Source of the DNA: Actinophytocola sp963840275
Lineage (GTDB): Bacteria > Actinomycetota > Actinomycetes > Mycobacteriales > Pseudonocardiaceae
NCBI GenBank assembly: GCA_963840275.1
Contig: CAWIYK010000005.1
Coordinates: 744,001 to 808,000, forward strand
Reading direction: 5' to 3'
DNA: 64,000 bases
Shown in pieces: positions 43,830 through 51,906 of this stretch. The first letter of the stretch is position 1. Each line of letters starts with the position of its first letter. Under the pieces are notes generated by a model, which saw only the letters and a list, made by a program, of their open reading frames with translations, was not told where the DNA came from and made no database searches. Position numbers and translations under genes: made by a program.

Positions 43830-44449
43830 CCGACCACCCCGGACTCGGTGTAGGCGGACAGGCCGAGCGTGAGCATGCGGTCGCGCTCGGCCGAGACGTG
43901 GTCGTGCTCGGCGTAGTCCGCCCGCACCAGGTCCGGGTGCGCGTGCAGCAGCAGTGACGTCTCCAGTTCGCCGGCGTGCATGTCGGTGTCCGGGCCGGTC
44001 TCCACCCCGCCGGCGGCGCGGGCCCTCGCCCAGTCCACCTCGGTCGGGAACAGCGCCATGGACTGCCCGCGTGCGCTGGCCTCCTGGACCACGTTGGCCA
44101 GCACGTAGTTGCCGCCGTGCCCGCTGACGAGCACCAGCTTCTCGATCCCGCCGCGCCGCAACGACTCCGCGATGTCGGTCACCACCGCGTGCAGGGTCGC
44201 CGCCGAGATGCTGACCGTGCCGGGCCAGGCCGCGTGCTCGTGGGAGCACGAGATCGTGACGGGCGGCAGCTGGAGCACGGGATGCGCGGCGCCGACCGCC
44301 TGCGCGACCGTCACCGCGATGACGGTGTCGGTCGCGAGCGGCAGGAAGGCGCCGTGCTGTTCGTAGCTGCCGACGGGTAGGACGGCGACGTCGGCACGCC
44401 GGTCCCGCACCTCTTCCGCCGTGGTCATGGGAAGCAGGTGCCCGTTCAT
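43727..44449 (-). CDS. Creatininase-superfamily amidohydrolase, candidate formamidopyrimidine deformylase
   Basis: The 240-residue protein has a full metal site: 'PVGSYEQHGAFLPLATD' (Glu30, His32, Asp41), 'SGHGGN' (His111) and 'MHAGELETS' (Glu161). The superfamily includes creatininase, MftE and the archaeal deformylase ArfB, which acts on the formamidopyrimidine made by archaeal GTP cyclohydrolase III. Pairing with a GCH II predicted to release the same type of product suggests a deformylase role (inference). It converges with and overlaps the GCH II gene by 103 bases. It lies ten bases downstream of the CDP-alcohol transferase/sulfatase gene. Confidence 0.85.
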   Translation of the reverse strand: MNGHLLPMTTAEEVRDRRADVAVLPVGSYEQHGAFLPLATDTVIAVTVAQAVGAAHPVLQLPPVTISCSHEHAAWPGTVSISAATLHAVVTDIAESLRRGGIEKLVLVSGHGGNYVLANVVQEASARGQSMALFPTEVDWARARAAGGVETGPDTDMHAGELETSLLLHAHPDLVRADYAEHDHVSAERDRMLTLGLSAYTESGVVGHPSLASAEKGRGALASLVASFGDVLAALAKSSR

Positions 44450-44459
44450 GTCTCTGAGG

Positions 44460-46850
44460 CTAGCGCGGGCTGGCGGCCGAGGACCGGGGGCCGAACGAGG
44501 TCAGGAACCGGTCGCGGAAGGTGTCCATCCGCCACACCGGCGCGTCCTCGCCCGGGTTGAGCCCGTCCTGCCAGCCCCAGCCGGAGACCTGGTCCAGCAC
44601 GGAGTCGGCGGCGACGATCGTGATCGGCACGTCGTGGGTCGCCCCCTCGCCGCTGACGACCGGGGCGGGCTGGTGGTCGCCGAGGAAGACGAGCACGAGG
44701 TCGGAGTCGCCGTAGGTCTCCACGTAGGAGATCAGTGTCTCGAGGGAGTACCGGATCGACTCGCCGTACGCGGCCCGCACCTTGCCCGGGTCCGCCCACA
44801 CCTCGGCACGCGTCTTGCCCTGTGCCGGCATGGGTTTGTACACCGAGCCGTCGCCGACGTCCGTCCAGTCGATCATCTGGGGGAGGTGCGTCCAGGGCGT
44901 GTGGCTCGACACGAGGTCGATCTCCGCCATCACCGGCGTGTCCGACTTCGCCCGCTCGAGGCGTTCGAACGCCGACATCGTGTACTGGTCGGGCATCTTG
45001 GCGTAGGCGAAGTTCGGGCCCTCGTACCCGACGTCGTGGAGGTCGTAGATCCGGTCGAAGCCGTAGAACTCGCCCTCCGGCCAGGCCTTGGTGATCGCCG
45101 GCACGAAGCTGACCGTCCGCCAGCCGGCGCGGTCGAAGGCGCCGGTGAACGTCAGCCGGTCGCTGCCGACGAGCGTCGTGTAGCGCTGCTGGTTGTCGAT
45201 CCAGAGCCCGGACTGCATGGTCGCGTGCGCCATCCAGCTGCCGCCGCCGAACGTCGAGGACTCCAGGAACGCGCTCCGCGAGTCGTACCCGGCGGCACGC
45301 AGCCGGTCGGTGCCGTCGTCGAGCAGGGCGTCGATCTCCGGCGCGACGGACTCGCCCTCGACCGCGACGCGGCCGTAGCTCTCGACGAACGCGACGACGA
45401 CGTCCTTGCCGTGCAGCCCGGTCAGCAGGTCGCCGGGCGTGGTGTAGCGGAAGGCGTCGGCCGCGGACTCCCTGGCGAACTCGTCCGGGTCCCGCAGGTC
45501 CGCGCCGACCTCGCGGACCTCCTGGTAGACGTCGCCGGCCGCGGTGTTGGCCGCGACCGGCGAGCCCGGCGCGACCTGCACGCCGAGCACGGCGCAGGTG
45601 ATCCAGACGACCCCGAGCAGCGCGACGGCGCGGGTCGACGCGGTGCGGCGCTCGACCGCGAGCCGGGTCAGCCGCAGGACCGACAGCGTGGTCAGCACCA
45701 GTACGCCGACGACCAGCAGCACGGCCCCGACCACGGTGAGGACCGCGCCGAACTGGCCGACCGTGGTCGCGACGAAGTCGACGCCCGGCGCGAGGAAGCT
45801 CCAGTCGAACACCGGGTGGAACGGACGGTCGAACACCTCGTAGAAGCCCATGTCGGCGAGCTTCATGATGGTCACCACGCCCAGTCCGACCCCGACGAGC
45901 AGCGCGGTCACGCGCCGCGTCCGCCTCGGGAGCACGAGCAGCAGCGCGACGACGAGCAGCCCCTCGACCGGGATGCGGGCGAACGCCCCGAACGTGAGAC
46001 GGCTGAGCTGGTTCGGCGCGACGAGGGCGAACAGCACGAGCCCCGCGGCGAGAACCGTGGCGACCTGGCCGACGAGCCGGCGCCTGCCTTGGAGGTCGCC
46101 GGCCACGACCGGCTCGTCGGCCAGGTCGGCCAGGTCGGCCAGGTCGTTGTTGGCCGGCTCGACCGCGCGGTTGCGGCGCAGCCAGGCGATGTCGTGGGTG
46201 AAGGACCAGACGAGCGCGGCGAGCGCCATCCCCGTGATGGTGATCGCGGGCAGGATCGGCAGCAGACCGGAGGCGGCGATCGTGAGGACGACGCCCTGTG
46301 CCGCGGCGACCGTCTTGCTCGCGATGCGCGGCGGGAGCGGGGCACGCAGCCACGGCAGCACCCGCATGGCGGCGACGAACGCGTACCGCATCACGCCGAT
46401 CGCGAGCACCCACACGCCGAGCTGGGTGGCGACGTACGCGCTGAGCACCAGGATGAGGAACGCGTCGACCTCCATGTCGAACCGCGCCCCGAACGTCGAC
46501 GCGGTGCCGGTGCGCCGTGCCACCCACCCGTCGATCGCGTCCATCGACAGCGCCACCGCCGCGAGCAGGATGAGGGGCGGCAGGAAGTCGGACCGCTCGA
46601 CGGCGTCCACGACCAGCGCCGTCACGCCGCCGACGAGCACCGCCCTGGTCAGCGTGACCAGGTCCGCGGGCCCGAACGACCGCATGCCGAACTGCCGCAG
46701 CGCTACGGTGAGGGCCGCCCAGCCGACTACCGTGAACGCGATCCCCGTCAGCCAACCGGCTGGTCCGAGCCCGACGACCACGCTCAGCACGGCGAGCAGC
46801 GCCACCTGCGCGGCCGCCGCCACGGTCATGGTCCCTGTCTTTCCGGCCAC
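44460..46850 (-). CDS. CDP-alcohol phosphatidyltransferase fused to sulfatase/phosphatase-type domain
   Basis: The 796-residue membrane protein has an N-terminal domain with the CDP-alcohol phosphotransferase signature D-x2-D-G-x2-A-R-x8-G-x3-D-x3-D (Asp104, Asp107, Gly108, Arg112, Gly121, Asp125, Asp129). Several transmembrane helices lie between about 5-215 and 240-410. The C-terminal half (about 450-790: 'DVVVAFVESYGR', 'LVSSHTPWTHLP', 'FLGDHQPAPVV') is an extracytoplasmic alkaline-phosphatase/sulfatase fold. A 9-bp triplicate (46119-46145) encodes LADLADLAD in the linker. The GTG at 46850 is set by AGGAGG just upstream. It could build and trim a phospho-lipid or polymer. Confidence 0.87.
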   Translation of the reverse strand: MAGKTGTMTVAAAAQVALLAVLSVVVGLGPAGWLTGIAFTVVGWAALTVALRQFGMRSFGPADLVTLTRAVLVGGVTALVVDAVERSDFLPPLILLAAVALSMDAIDGWVARRTGTASTFGARFDMEVDAFLILVLSAYVATQLGVWVLAIGVMRYAFVAAMRVLPWLRAPLPPRIASKTVAAAQGVVLTIAASGLLPILPAITITGMALAALVWSFTHDIAWLRRNRAVEPANNDLADLADLADEPVVAGDLQGRRRLVGQVATVLAAGLVLFALVAPNQLSRLTFGAFARIPVEGLLVVALLLVLPRRTRRVTALLVGVGLGVVTIMKLADMGFYEVFDRPFHPVFDWSFLAPGVDFVATTVGQFGAVLTVVGAVLLVVGVLVLTTLSVLRLTRLAVERRTASTRAVALLGVVWITCAVLGVQVAPGSPVAANTAAGDVYQEVREVGADLRDPDEFARESAADAFRYTTPGDLLTGLHGKDVVVAFVESYGRVAVEGESVAPEIDALLDDGTDRLRAAGYDSRSAFLESSTFGGGSWMAHATMQSGLWIDNQQRYTTLVGSDRLTFTGAFDRAGWRTVSFVPAITKAWPEGEFYGFDRIYDLHDVGYEGPNFAYAKMPDQYTMSAFERLERAKSDTPVMAEIDLVSSHTPWTHLPQMIDWTDVGDGSVYKPMPAQGKTRAEVWADPGKVRAAYGESIRYSLETLISYVETYGDSDLVLVFLGDHQPAPVVSGEGATHDVPITIVAADSVLDQVSGWGWQDGLNPGEDAPVWRMDTFRDRFLTSFGPRSSAASPR

Positions 46851-46982
46851 GCGTTCCTCCTGAGCTCGGTTCCGTAAACCAATACGCGCCGTTGCCCCGG
46901 ATGGTTCTAACCCGGTGAACTTCCTGCCCCGTCCCTGCGTGTTAGTGATGACGGTACGTCTGTCGACCACAGTGGAGGCCGT

Positions 46983-47792
46983 GTGTTCACCCAGTTCGCC
47001 CCAGACTGGCTGGCGTTGCGCGAAGGCGCCGACTCGGCCGCCCGGGCCGCCGACCTGCTAGAACCACTGCGCGCGCAGTTGCGGGGGCGGCATCGCAAGC
47101 TGGTCATCCGCGACCTCGGCAGCGGCACCGGCTCGATGGGCCGCTGGCTGGCCGCGCGCCTGCCCGGCCCCCAGCACTGGGTGCTCACCGACCGGGACCC
47201 CGAGCTGCTCGCGCGGGCGGCCGGCGGGCTGCCCAGCCCGGCGACCACGGTGACCGACCTGCGGGACATCACACTGCTGAGAGCCGAAGACCTGTCCGGC
47301 ACGTCGCTGGTGACCGGGTCCGCGCTGCTCGACCTGCTCACCGCCGGCGAGGTGGCCGCGCTCGCGGACGCGTGCGTCGACGCGGGCTGCCCCGCGTTCT
47401 TCTCGCTGTCGGTCGTCGGCCGGGTCGAGCTCAACCCGGCGCATCCGCTGGACGGCGAGCTGGCGGCGGCGTTCAACGACCACCAGCGCAGAACCATCGG
47501 CGGCCGCCGGCTGCTGGGCCCGGACGCCGTCGCGGCGACCGCGGCCGCCTTCACCCGACGTGGCGCGACCGTCTACCGCCATCCCAGCCCGTGGCGGCTC
47601 GGGTCGTCGCAGGCGCCGCTGACCGAGCAGTGGCTGCGCGGCTGGGTCGCCGCGGCCCGCGAACAGCGCCCGGAGCTCGCCAGGGCGACCGACGACTACC
47701 TCCGCAGGCGCCTGGCGACCTGCGCGACGGGGGACCTGCGCGTGACCGTCCACCACGAGGACCTGGTGGCCGTCCCACCCGCGGTCGCGTGA
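46983..47792 (+). CDS. Class I SAM-dependent methyltransferase
   Basis: The 269-residue protein has motif I 'IRDLGSGTGSMGRWLA' (about residue 40), acidic 'LTDRDPELLARA' and 'LVTGSALLDLLTAGEV'. The C-terminal part ('AFFSLSVVGRVELNPAHPLD') fits O- or N-methyltransferases of the small-molecule type. It starts with GTG after GGAGG and is divergent from the phosphotransferase/sulfatase gene (132-bp gap). I place it in the same functional cluster by position; the substrate is unknown. Confidence 0.82.
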   Translation: MFTQFAPDWLALREGADSAARAADLLEPLRAQLRGRHRKLVIRDLGSGTGSMGRWLAARLPGPQHWVLTDRDPELLARAAGGLPSPATTVTDLRDITLLRAEDLSGTSLVTGSALLDLLTAGEVAALADACVDAGCPAFFSLSVVGRVELNPAHPLDGELAAAFNDHQRRTIGGRRLLGPDAVAATAAAFTRRGATVYRHPSPWRLGSSQAPLTEQWLRGWVAAAREQRPELARATDDYLRRRLATCATGDLRVTVHHEDLVAVPPAVA

Positions 47793-47830
47793 CCCCGGCC
47801 GGGGCCACGCTCGCGGGATGACCGGCGCTG

Positions 47831-48082
47831 CTACTCGCGGCCACGCGGGTCGGTGACGTCCTCGACCGCACCGGTTGCCGTGTCGGTGACGTTGCCGGCC
47901 GCATCCGTTGCCGTGCCGCTGAAATCCTCGACGGCGCCGGTCGCGGACTCGGTCAGGTTGTCCGTGTGCTGCGTGACCTGGTCGGCGCCCGGCAGTTCCG
48001 TCCCGGTCAGCTCGCTGACCTTCTCGCTGGCGCCGCCGAGCAGCTCCGCTGCCTTCTCCTTGACGATGTCGAACAGACCCAT
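47831..48082 (-). CDS. Small acidic repeat protein (83 aa)
   Basis: The protein starts MGLFDIVKEKAAELLGGASEK, an amphipathic helix like that of CsbD-type or antitoxin-like small proteins. It continues with a repeated 'T-D/A-x-A-T-G-A-V-E-D-x' pattern (ESATGAVEDFSG, DTATGAVEDVTD). The composition (Thr/Ala/Asp/Glu, no Cys) suggests a disordered stress protein. GAGAGGA precedes the ATG. No confident family. Confidence 0.55.
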   Translation of the reverse strand: MGLFDIVKEKAAELLGGASEKVSELTGTELPGADQVTQHTDNLTESATGAVEDFSGTATDAAGNVTDTATGAVEDVTDPRGRE

Positions 48083-48165
48083 GGCGGTGTCCTCTCAGGG
48101 GATGGGGACGGGGTGCCGTGGCTCGAGTTCGCTAATAACTGCCACAATCCGTCATAATTCGGACA

Positions 48166-49065
48166 CTACGCGTAGTGCGCGCGGCCCGGCAACCCGGGGG
48201 TGGTGAGCTGGAACAGGTCCGGCCTGGCGTAGTGGCCGACGACGTCCAGGTCGAGATAGGCGCCGTCGAGTGTGTCGAGGTCGAGATCGCCGAACGACAC
48301 CGCGGGCCGGTCGAACACCGGCTCGGCGAGGAAACCGCCGAACGGGTCGACGACGCAGCTGCCGCCGCGGATGACGATCGGGTCCGGCCCGAGCGGGAAG
48401 TCCGGCGGGTAGTCGGCCCGGACGGCGAACTGCGTCGCGGACAGCACGAAGCAGCGGCCCTCGACCCCGATGTGCCGCATGGTCGCCGACCACGTGTCGC
48501 GGCTGTCGACCGTTGGCGCGCAGTAGATCTGCACGCCCTGCTCGTACAACGCGGTGCGGTACAGCGGCATGTAGTTCTCCCAGCAGATCGCCATGCCGAC
48601 GCGGCCGAGGTCGGTCTCCACGACGGCGACGTCCGAGCCGTCGCCCTGGCCCCAGATCAGCCGTTCGGTCCCGGTCGGCAGGAGCTTGCGGTGATGTCCG
48701 AGCAGGGTCCCGTCCGGCGCGATCAGCAGCGCGGTGCAGTACAGCGTGTGTCCAGCGCGCTCGATGACTCCCACCACCACGTGCACCCCGTGCCGTGCGA
48801 CCGTCGCGCGCAGCGGCCCGAAGTCGTCGACGGCCGACCGGCGGTAGCGCGCGAACAGCGCGCGCCCCTCCTCGGTCCGCGCGCCGACGGTCGCCCCGAA
48901 CGTCGCGCCTTTCGGGTATCCGCCGACGAACGCCTCCGGGAACACCACCAGCTCGGCGCCGCCACCGGCGGCCTCGGCCAGCAGCGCCTCGAACCGGCGC
49001 AGCGTCTCGGCGTGGTCGAACATGCTTGGCGCGGCCTGTACCACCGCGACTCGACAAATATTCAC
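48166..49065 (-). CDS. Nitrilase (C-N hydrolase, aliphatic/aromatic nitrilase branch)
   Basis: The 299-residue enzyme carries the Glu-Lys-Cys triad: Glu44 in FPEAFVGGYPKG, Lys127 in HHRKLLPTG and Cys161 in ICWENYMPLYR. The 'CWEN' and 'APTVDSRDTW' context matches true nitrilases, which turn nitriles into carboxylic acids and ammonia, rather than amidases. The GTG at 49065 starts at the first conserved residues (VNICRVAVVQAAP); the frame is open 25 codons further upstream. It is divergent from the Excalibur protein. Confidence 0.88.
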   Translation of the reverse strand: MNICRVAVVQAAPSMFDHAETLRRFEALLAEAAGGGAELVVFPEAFVGGYPKGATFGATVGARTEEGRALFARYRRSAVDDFGPLRATVARHGVHVVVGVIERAGHTLYCTALLIAPDGTLLGHHRKLLPTGTERLIWGQGDGSDVAVVETDLGRVGMAICWENYMPLYRTALYEQGVQIYCAPTVDSRDTWSATMRHIGVEGRCFVLSATQFAVRADYPPDFPLGPDPIVIRGGSCVVDPFGGFLAEPVFDRPAVSFGDLDLDTLDGAYLDLDVVGHYARPDLFQLTTPGLPGRAHYA

Positions 49066-49154
49066 CGCACCATCGTCTCCGAATTCTTTCTCCGCCGGTA
49101 ACGCGTGGAGGCAATCGCCGATGCAGAGGCGTATACGCACTGCGTCTGGAGAAC

Positions 49155-50063
49155 ATGATGGTCGAGAATTCGTCTGCCGGTCTGGCGATGCTGCATTCCG
49201 AGGTGACGGTCACGGTCACGCGGGAAGAGGACCATCAGGCGGTTCTGGCCAGGTATCACGTGGCGCCGGGGCGGGAGCGGCGAGTCGCGGTGGCGTTGGC
49301 CTGGTGTCGGATCGGCACCGGCAAACACCGTGGGAGACAAGCCATCGAGGTGCGGCTCGACGGCGCGCGGGTCGGGGAGCTGACCTATCTCATGACGCAG
49401 CGGTACGGGCCCGTGGTCGCGCAGGTGTCGGCGCGCGGTGGCCGGCCGGGCTGCGAGGCCGTCATTCAGCGCGGGCCGCGCGGGTTGGAGCTGACATTGC
49501 GGATGCCGCGCCACGTCGACGGCGCCGCCCCGCTTCCGGTGACCGCACCGGAGACGTTCGGTGGCTCGGCCGCCGCGACGGCGGTGCTGACGCCGGTTTC
49601 GGCGCCGGCGCCCGCGAAACGCCCCGGTCTCGTGTCCTCGAACAAACCGGCCTGGATCGCGGCGGCCGTCGTCACGATCGCGTTCTTCGGCGTTCTCATC
49701 GGGTCCACCGGCAACGACGACGATCCGGTGGCCGGCCCCGTGGTCACCACGACGACCACCGCGCCGCCGACCACCACCACGACCACGACGACCACGCCAC
49801 CGCCGACCACCACCACGACGGTCCCGGTCGTGCCGGTGCCCGTGGTGCCGGAACCCGTTGTGCCGACGCAGGAGGCGCCCGCGCCGCCCCCGGCCGCGCC
49901 GGCGTGCGACCCCAACTACAGCGGCTGCGTCCCGGTGGCGAGCGACGTCGACTGCGCGGGCGGCAGCGGCAACGGCCCCGAGTACGCGAACGGCCCCATC
50001 AACGTGATCGGCACCGACATCTACGACCTGGACAGCAACAACGACGGCGTCGCCTGCGAGTGA
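49155..50063 (+). CDS. Membrane-anchored Excalibur-domain protein with Thr/Pro stalk
   Basis: The 302-residue protein has a cytoplasmic N-terminal domain (about 1-125), one transmembrane helix (about 155-177), and an extracellular Thr-rich then Val/Pro-rich stalk (about 192-245, made of short TTT/PP/VPVVP repeats). It ends with a C-terminal Excalibur motif 'DLDSNNDGVACE' preceded by CDPNYSGCVP. Excalibur domains are small calcium-binding-like cell-surface modules. Start ATG ATG at 49155/49158, with TGGAGA upstream. Confidence 0.82.
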   Translation: MMVENSSAGLAMLHSEVTVTVTREEDHQAVLARYHVAPGRERRVAVALAWCRIGTGKHRGRQAIEVRLDGARVGELTYLMTQRYGPVVAQVSARGGRPGCEAVIQRGPRGLELTLRMPRHVDGAAPLPVTAPETFGGSAAATAVLTPVSAPAPAKRPGLVSSNKPAWIAAAVVTIAFFGVLIGSTGNDDDPVAGPVVTTTTTAPPTTTTTTTTTPPPTTTTTVPVVPVPVVPEPVVPTQEAPAPPPAAPACDPNYSGCVPVASDVDCAGGSGNGPEYANGPINVIGTDIYDLDSNNDGVACE

Positions 50064-50133
50064 CACCCGCCCGCCTGTTTGAATGTCGGCAGCGGCACCC
50101 CGCACCGGAGGGGCCCCGACAGCGGAGGGTCAG

Positions 50134-50388
50134 TTGACCGACACGACGAGGGACGTCGAGCGCATCTACTCCACCACCGACGTCGTCGCGAAGCTGCGGC
50201 GGCTCGCGGACGCGCTGGAGTCCGGGAGCTCGTTCCGGATCCAGATCGCGGGGGAGCGGTTCCGGGTTCCCGCACGTGCCCAGTTCTCCGTCGAGCACGA
50301 ACGCGGCGACGGCGAGGAAGAGGTCGAGTTCCAGCTCAAGTGGACACTCGACGAGGACGACACGGACGAGGACGGCCAGGTCGTCTAG
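50134..50388 (+). CDS. amphi-Trp domain protein
   Basis: The 84-residue protein has 'VERIYSTTDVVAKLRRLADALESG', 'FRIQIAGERFRVPA' and 'EVEFQLKW' followed by a short acidic tail. This is the amphi-Trp domain pattern, a small beta/alpha module of unknown function. The TTG at 50134 is chosen because GGAGGG lies nine bases upstream; an ATG 17 codons earlier lacks an RBS. The SDR gene follows after two bases. Confidence 0.75.
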   Translation: MTDTTRDVERIYSTTDVVAKLRRLADALESGSSFRIQIAGERFRVPARAQFSVEHERGDGEEEVEFQLKWTLDEDDTDEDGQVV

Positions 50389-50390
50389 CC

Positions 50391-51143
50391 GTGGACCTCG
50401 ACCTGCGGGACCGCGTCTACCTCGTCACCGGCGGTAGCAAGGGGCTCGGGCTGGCGGCCGCGACGGCACTCGTCGCGGACGGCGCCCGGGTCGTGGTCAC
50501 GGGCCGAGACCAGGCCGCGGTGGACGCCGCCGTCGAGTCCCTCGGCGCGGCCGCCGCGGCCGGGATCGCCTGCGACAACGCCGATCCCGGCACCCCGGCC
50601 CGGCTGATCGAGCACGCGCGGAGCCGGTTCGGCCGCATCGACGGGCTGCTCGTCAGTGTCGGCGGCCCGCCGGCCGGGTCCGTCACGTCGGTGACCGACG
50701 AGCAGTGGCACGCGGCGTTCGACTCGGTGTTCCTCGGCGCCGTCCGGCTGGCGCGGGAGGTCGCGGCCGAACTGGGTGACGGCGGCTCGATCGCGTTCGT
50801 GCTGTCGACGTCGGTGCGCACGCCCATCGACGCACTCGGCATCTCGAACGGCCTGCGCCCCGGGCTCGCCATGGTCGCCAAGTCACTGGCGAACGAGCTC
50901 GGCGCGCGGAACATCCGCGTCAACGGCCTGCTCCCGGGCCGCATCGCGACGGACCGCCTCACCTACCTCCAGGCACGGTCCACAGAGGACGAAAAGAAGG
51001 CCGCGCTCGCGGCGATCCCGCTCGGCCGCGCGGCCGAGCCCGCCGAGTTCGGCCGCGTCGCGGCGTTCGTGCTCTCCCCGGCCGCGTCGTACGTGACGGG
51101 CGCGATGATCCCGATCGACGGCGGCGTGCTGCCCACCGTCTAG
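50391..51143 (+). CDS. SDR-family oxidoreductase lacking the usual YxxxK tyrosine
   Basis: The 250-residue protein has TGGSKGLG at residues 12-19, 'VTGRD', 'SVGGPPAG' in place of NNAG, and 'VLSTSVRTPIDALGISNGLRPGLAMVAKSLANELG'-type catalytic region (motifs shown separately as S-T-S-V and M-V-A-K). The catalytic Lys is present but the Tyr four residues before it is Leu or Ala, a variation seen in a distinct SDR subgroup. The C terminus 'SYVTGAMIPIDGGVLPT' is typical. GTG start. Substrate unknown. Confidence 0.82.
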   Translation: MDLDLRDRVYLVTGGSKGLGLAAATALVADGARVVVTGRDQAAVDAAVESLGAAAAAGIACDNADPGTPARLIEHARSRFGRIDGLLVSVGGPPAGSVTSVTDEQWHAAFDSVFLGAVRLAREVAAELGDGGSIAFVLSTSVRTPIDALGISNGLRPGLAMVAKSLANELGARNIRVNGLLPGRIATDRLTYLQARSTEDEKKAALAAIPLGRAAEPAEFGRVAAFVLSPAASYVTGAMIPIDGGVLPTV

Positions 51144-51244
51144 TGTCCGCGCCGGGTATGCGGTGCGTACCTCGGTGGAATCCAGGTTCTCGCTGGCAAG
51201 GCGTCGGGTCGTCCCCGCGACGATCGCTGGATCCAGGCGGGACG

Positions 51245-51869
51245 CTAGGGGTGCTCGATGCCGAACCCGAGGACGACCGCCGCCGACACGGCGATGGTCC
51301 CCGGCGTGAGGATCATCGGTTCGGATGGAGTCGGTCGGCATGGCGCCCATGTACACGCCGCCCTGGTCCCGGTCGACGTCCTCGATGTGGAGCACGGCCG
51401 ACAACCGCACCCCGGCCTCCTCGGCGTACAGCTCCGCCGTGCGCCGGCCGTCGCGTACCGCCTGCCGACGGGCCTCCGCACGCAGCTCGTCCTTGGCCGC
51501 CACGTCGAAGTCGAGCCCGTCGATCCCGTCGACGCCGGCAGCGACCACGTCCGCCAACAGCGGGTGTACCGCGGCGAGGTCAGCGACCTCGACGGTGAAC
51601 GACGCCCCGCACACGTAGCGGACCACGGAGTTGTGGTTCCGCGAGGTGTACAGGCCGAGCTGCGACCGTCGCACGGCGTCGTCCGGCACGCCGCGCCGCC
51701 GCAGCACCTGCGCCACCGCGCCGACCGCCTCGGTGGCCGCGGCGAACGCCTGCGCCGGCGCGCCCTCCGTGCGGTTCACCTGGAACCGCAGCCGCGCGAG
51801 GTCGGGCTCCGCCCACACCGTCGCCGTGCCCCGCACACACACGCCCCACGGTCGTTCCACCATCCGCAT
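51245..51869 (-). pseudogene. SIMPL (DUF541) domain protein gene, frameshifted near 51320
   Basis: The product starts 'MRMVERPWGVCVRGTATVWAEPD' (starts at 51869 or 51863) and contains 'LGLYTSRNHN' and 'YAEEAGVRLSAVLHIEDVD', all SIMPL-type. After 'GAMPTDS' the expected C terminus ('MILTPGTIAVSAAVVLGFGI') continues in another frame and stops at 51245. One extra base around 51318-51326 explains this. Without it the protein would be about 207 residues. It converges with the SDR gene. Confidence 0.75.
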
Positions 51870-51906
51870 GCGGTGATCCAAGCACCGCCGTCAACCGCGC
51901 CGCCGG

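Noticed and set aside
43727..44449. Assignment of the creatininase-fold protein as MftE of mycofactocin synthesis
   Set aside because: No mftA, mftB or radical-SAM mftC lies nearby. The GCH II neighbour fits the deformylase branch better.
40698..47792. Interpretation as a 7-deazapurine (toyocamycin-like) cluster
   Set aside because: There is no GTP cyclohydrolase I, no QueE-type radical SAM enzyme and no nitrile-forming or ToyJ-like genes. The PTPS-like protein lacks the catalytic residues.
49741..49870. Low-complexity ACC/CCG repeats as a CRISPR or satellite
   Set aside because: They encode the Thr/Pro stalk of the Excalibur protein in frame. There are no spacers or regular direct repeats.
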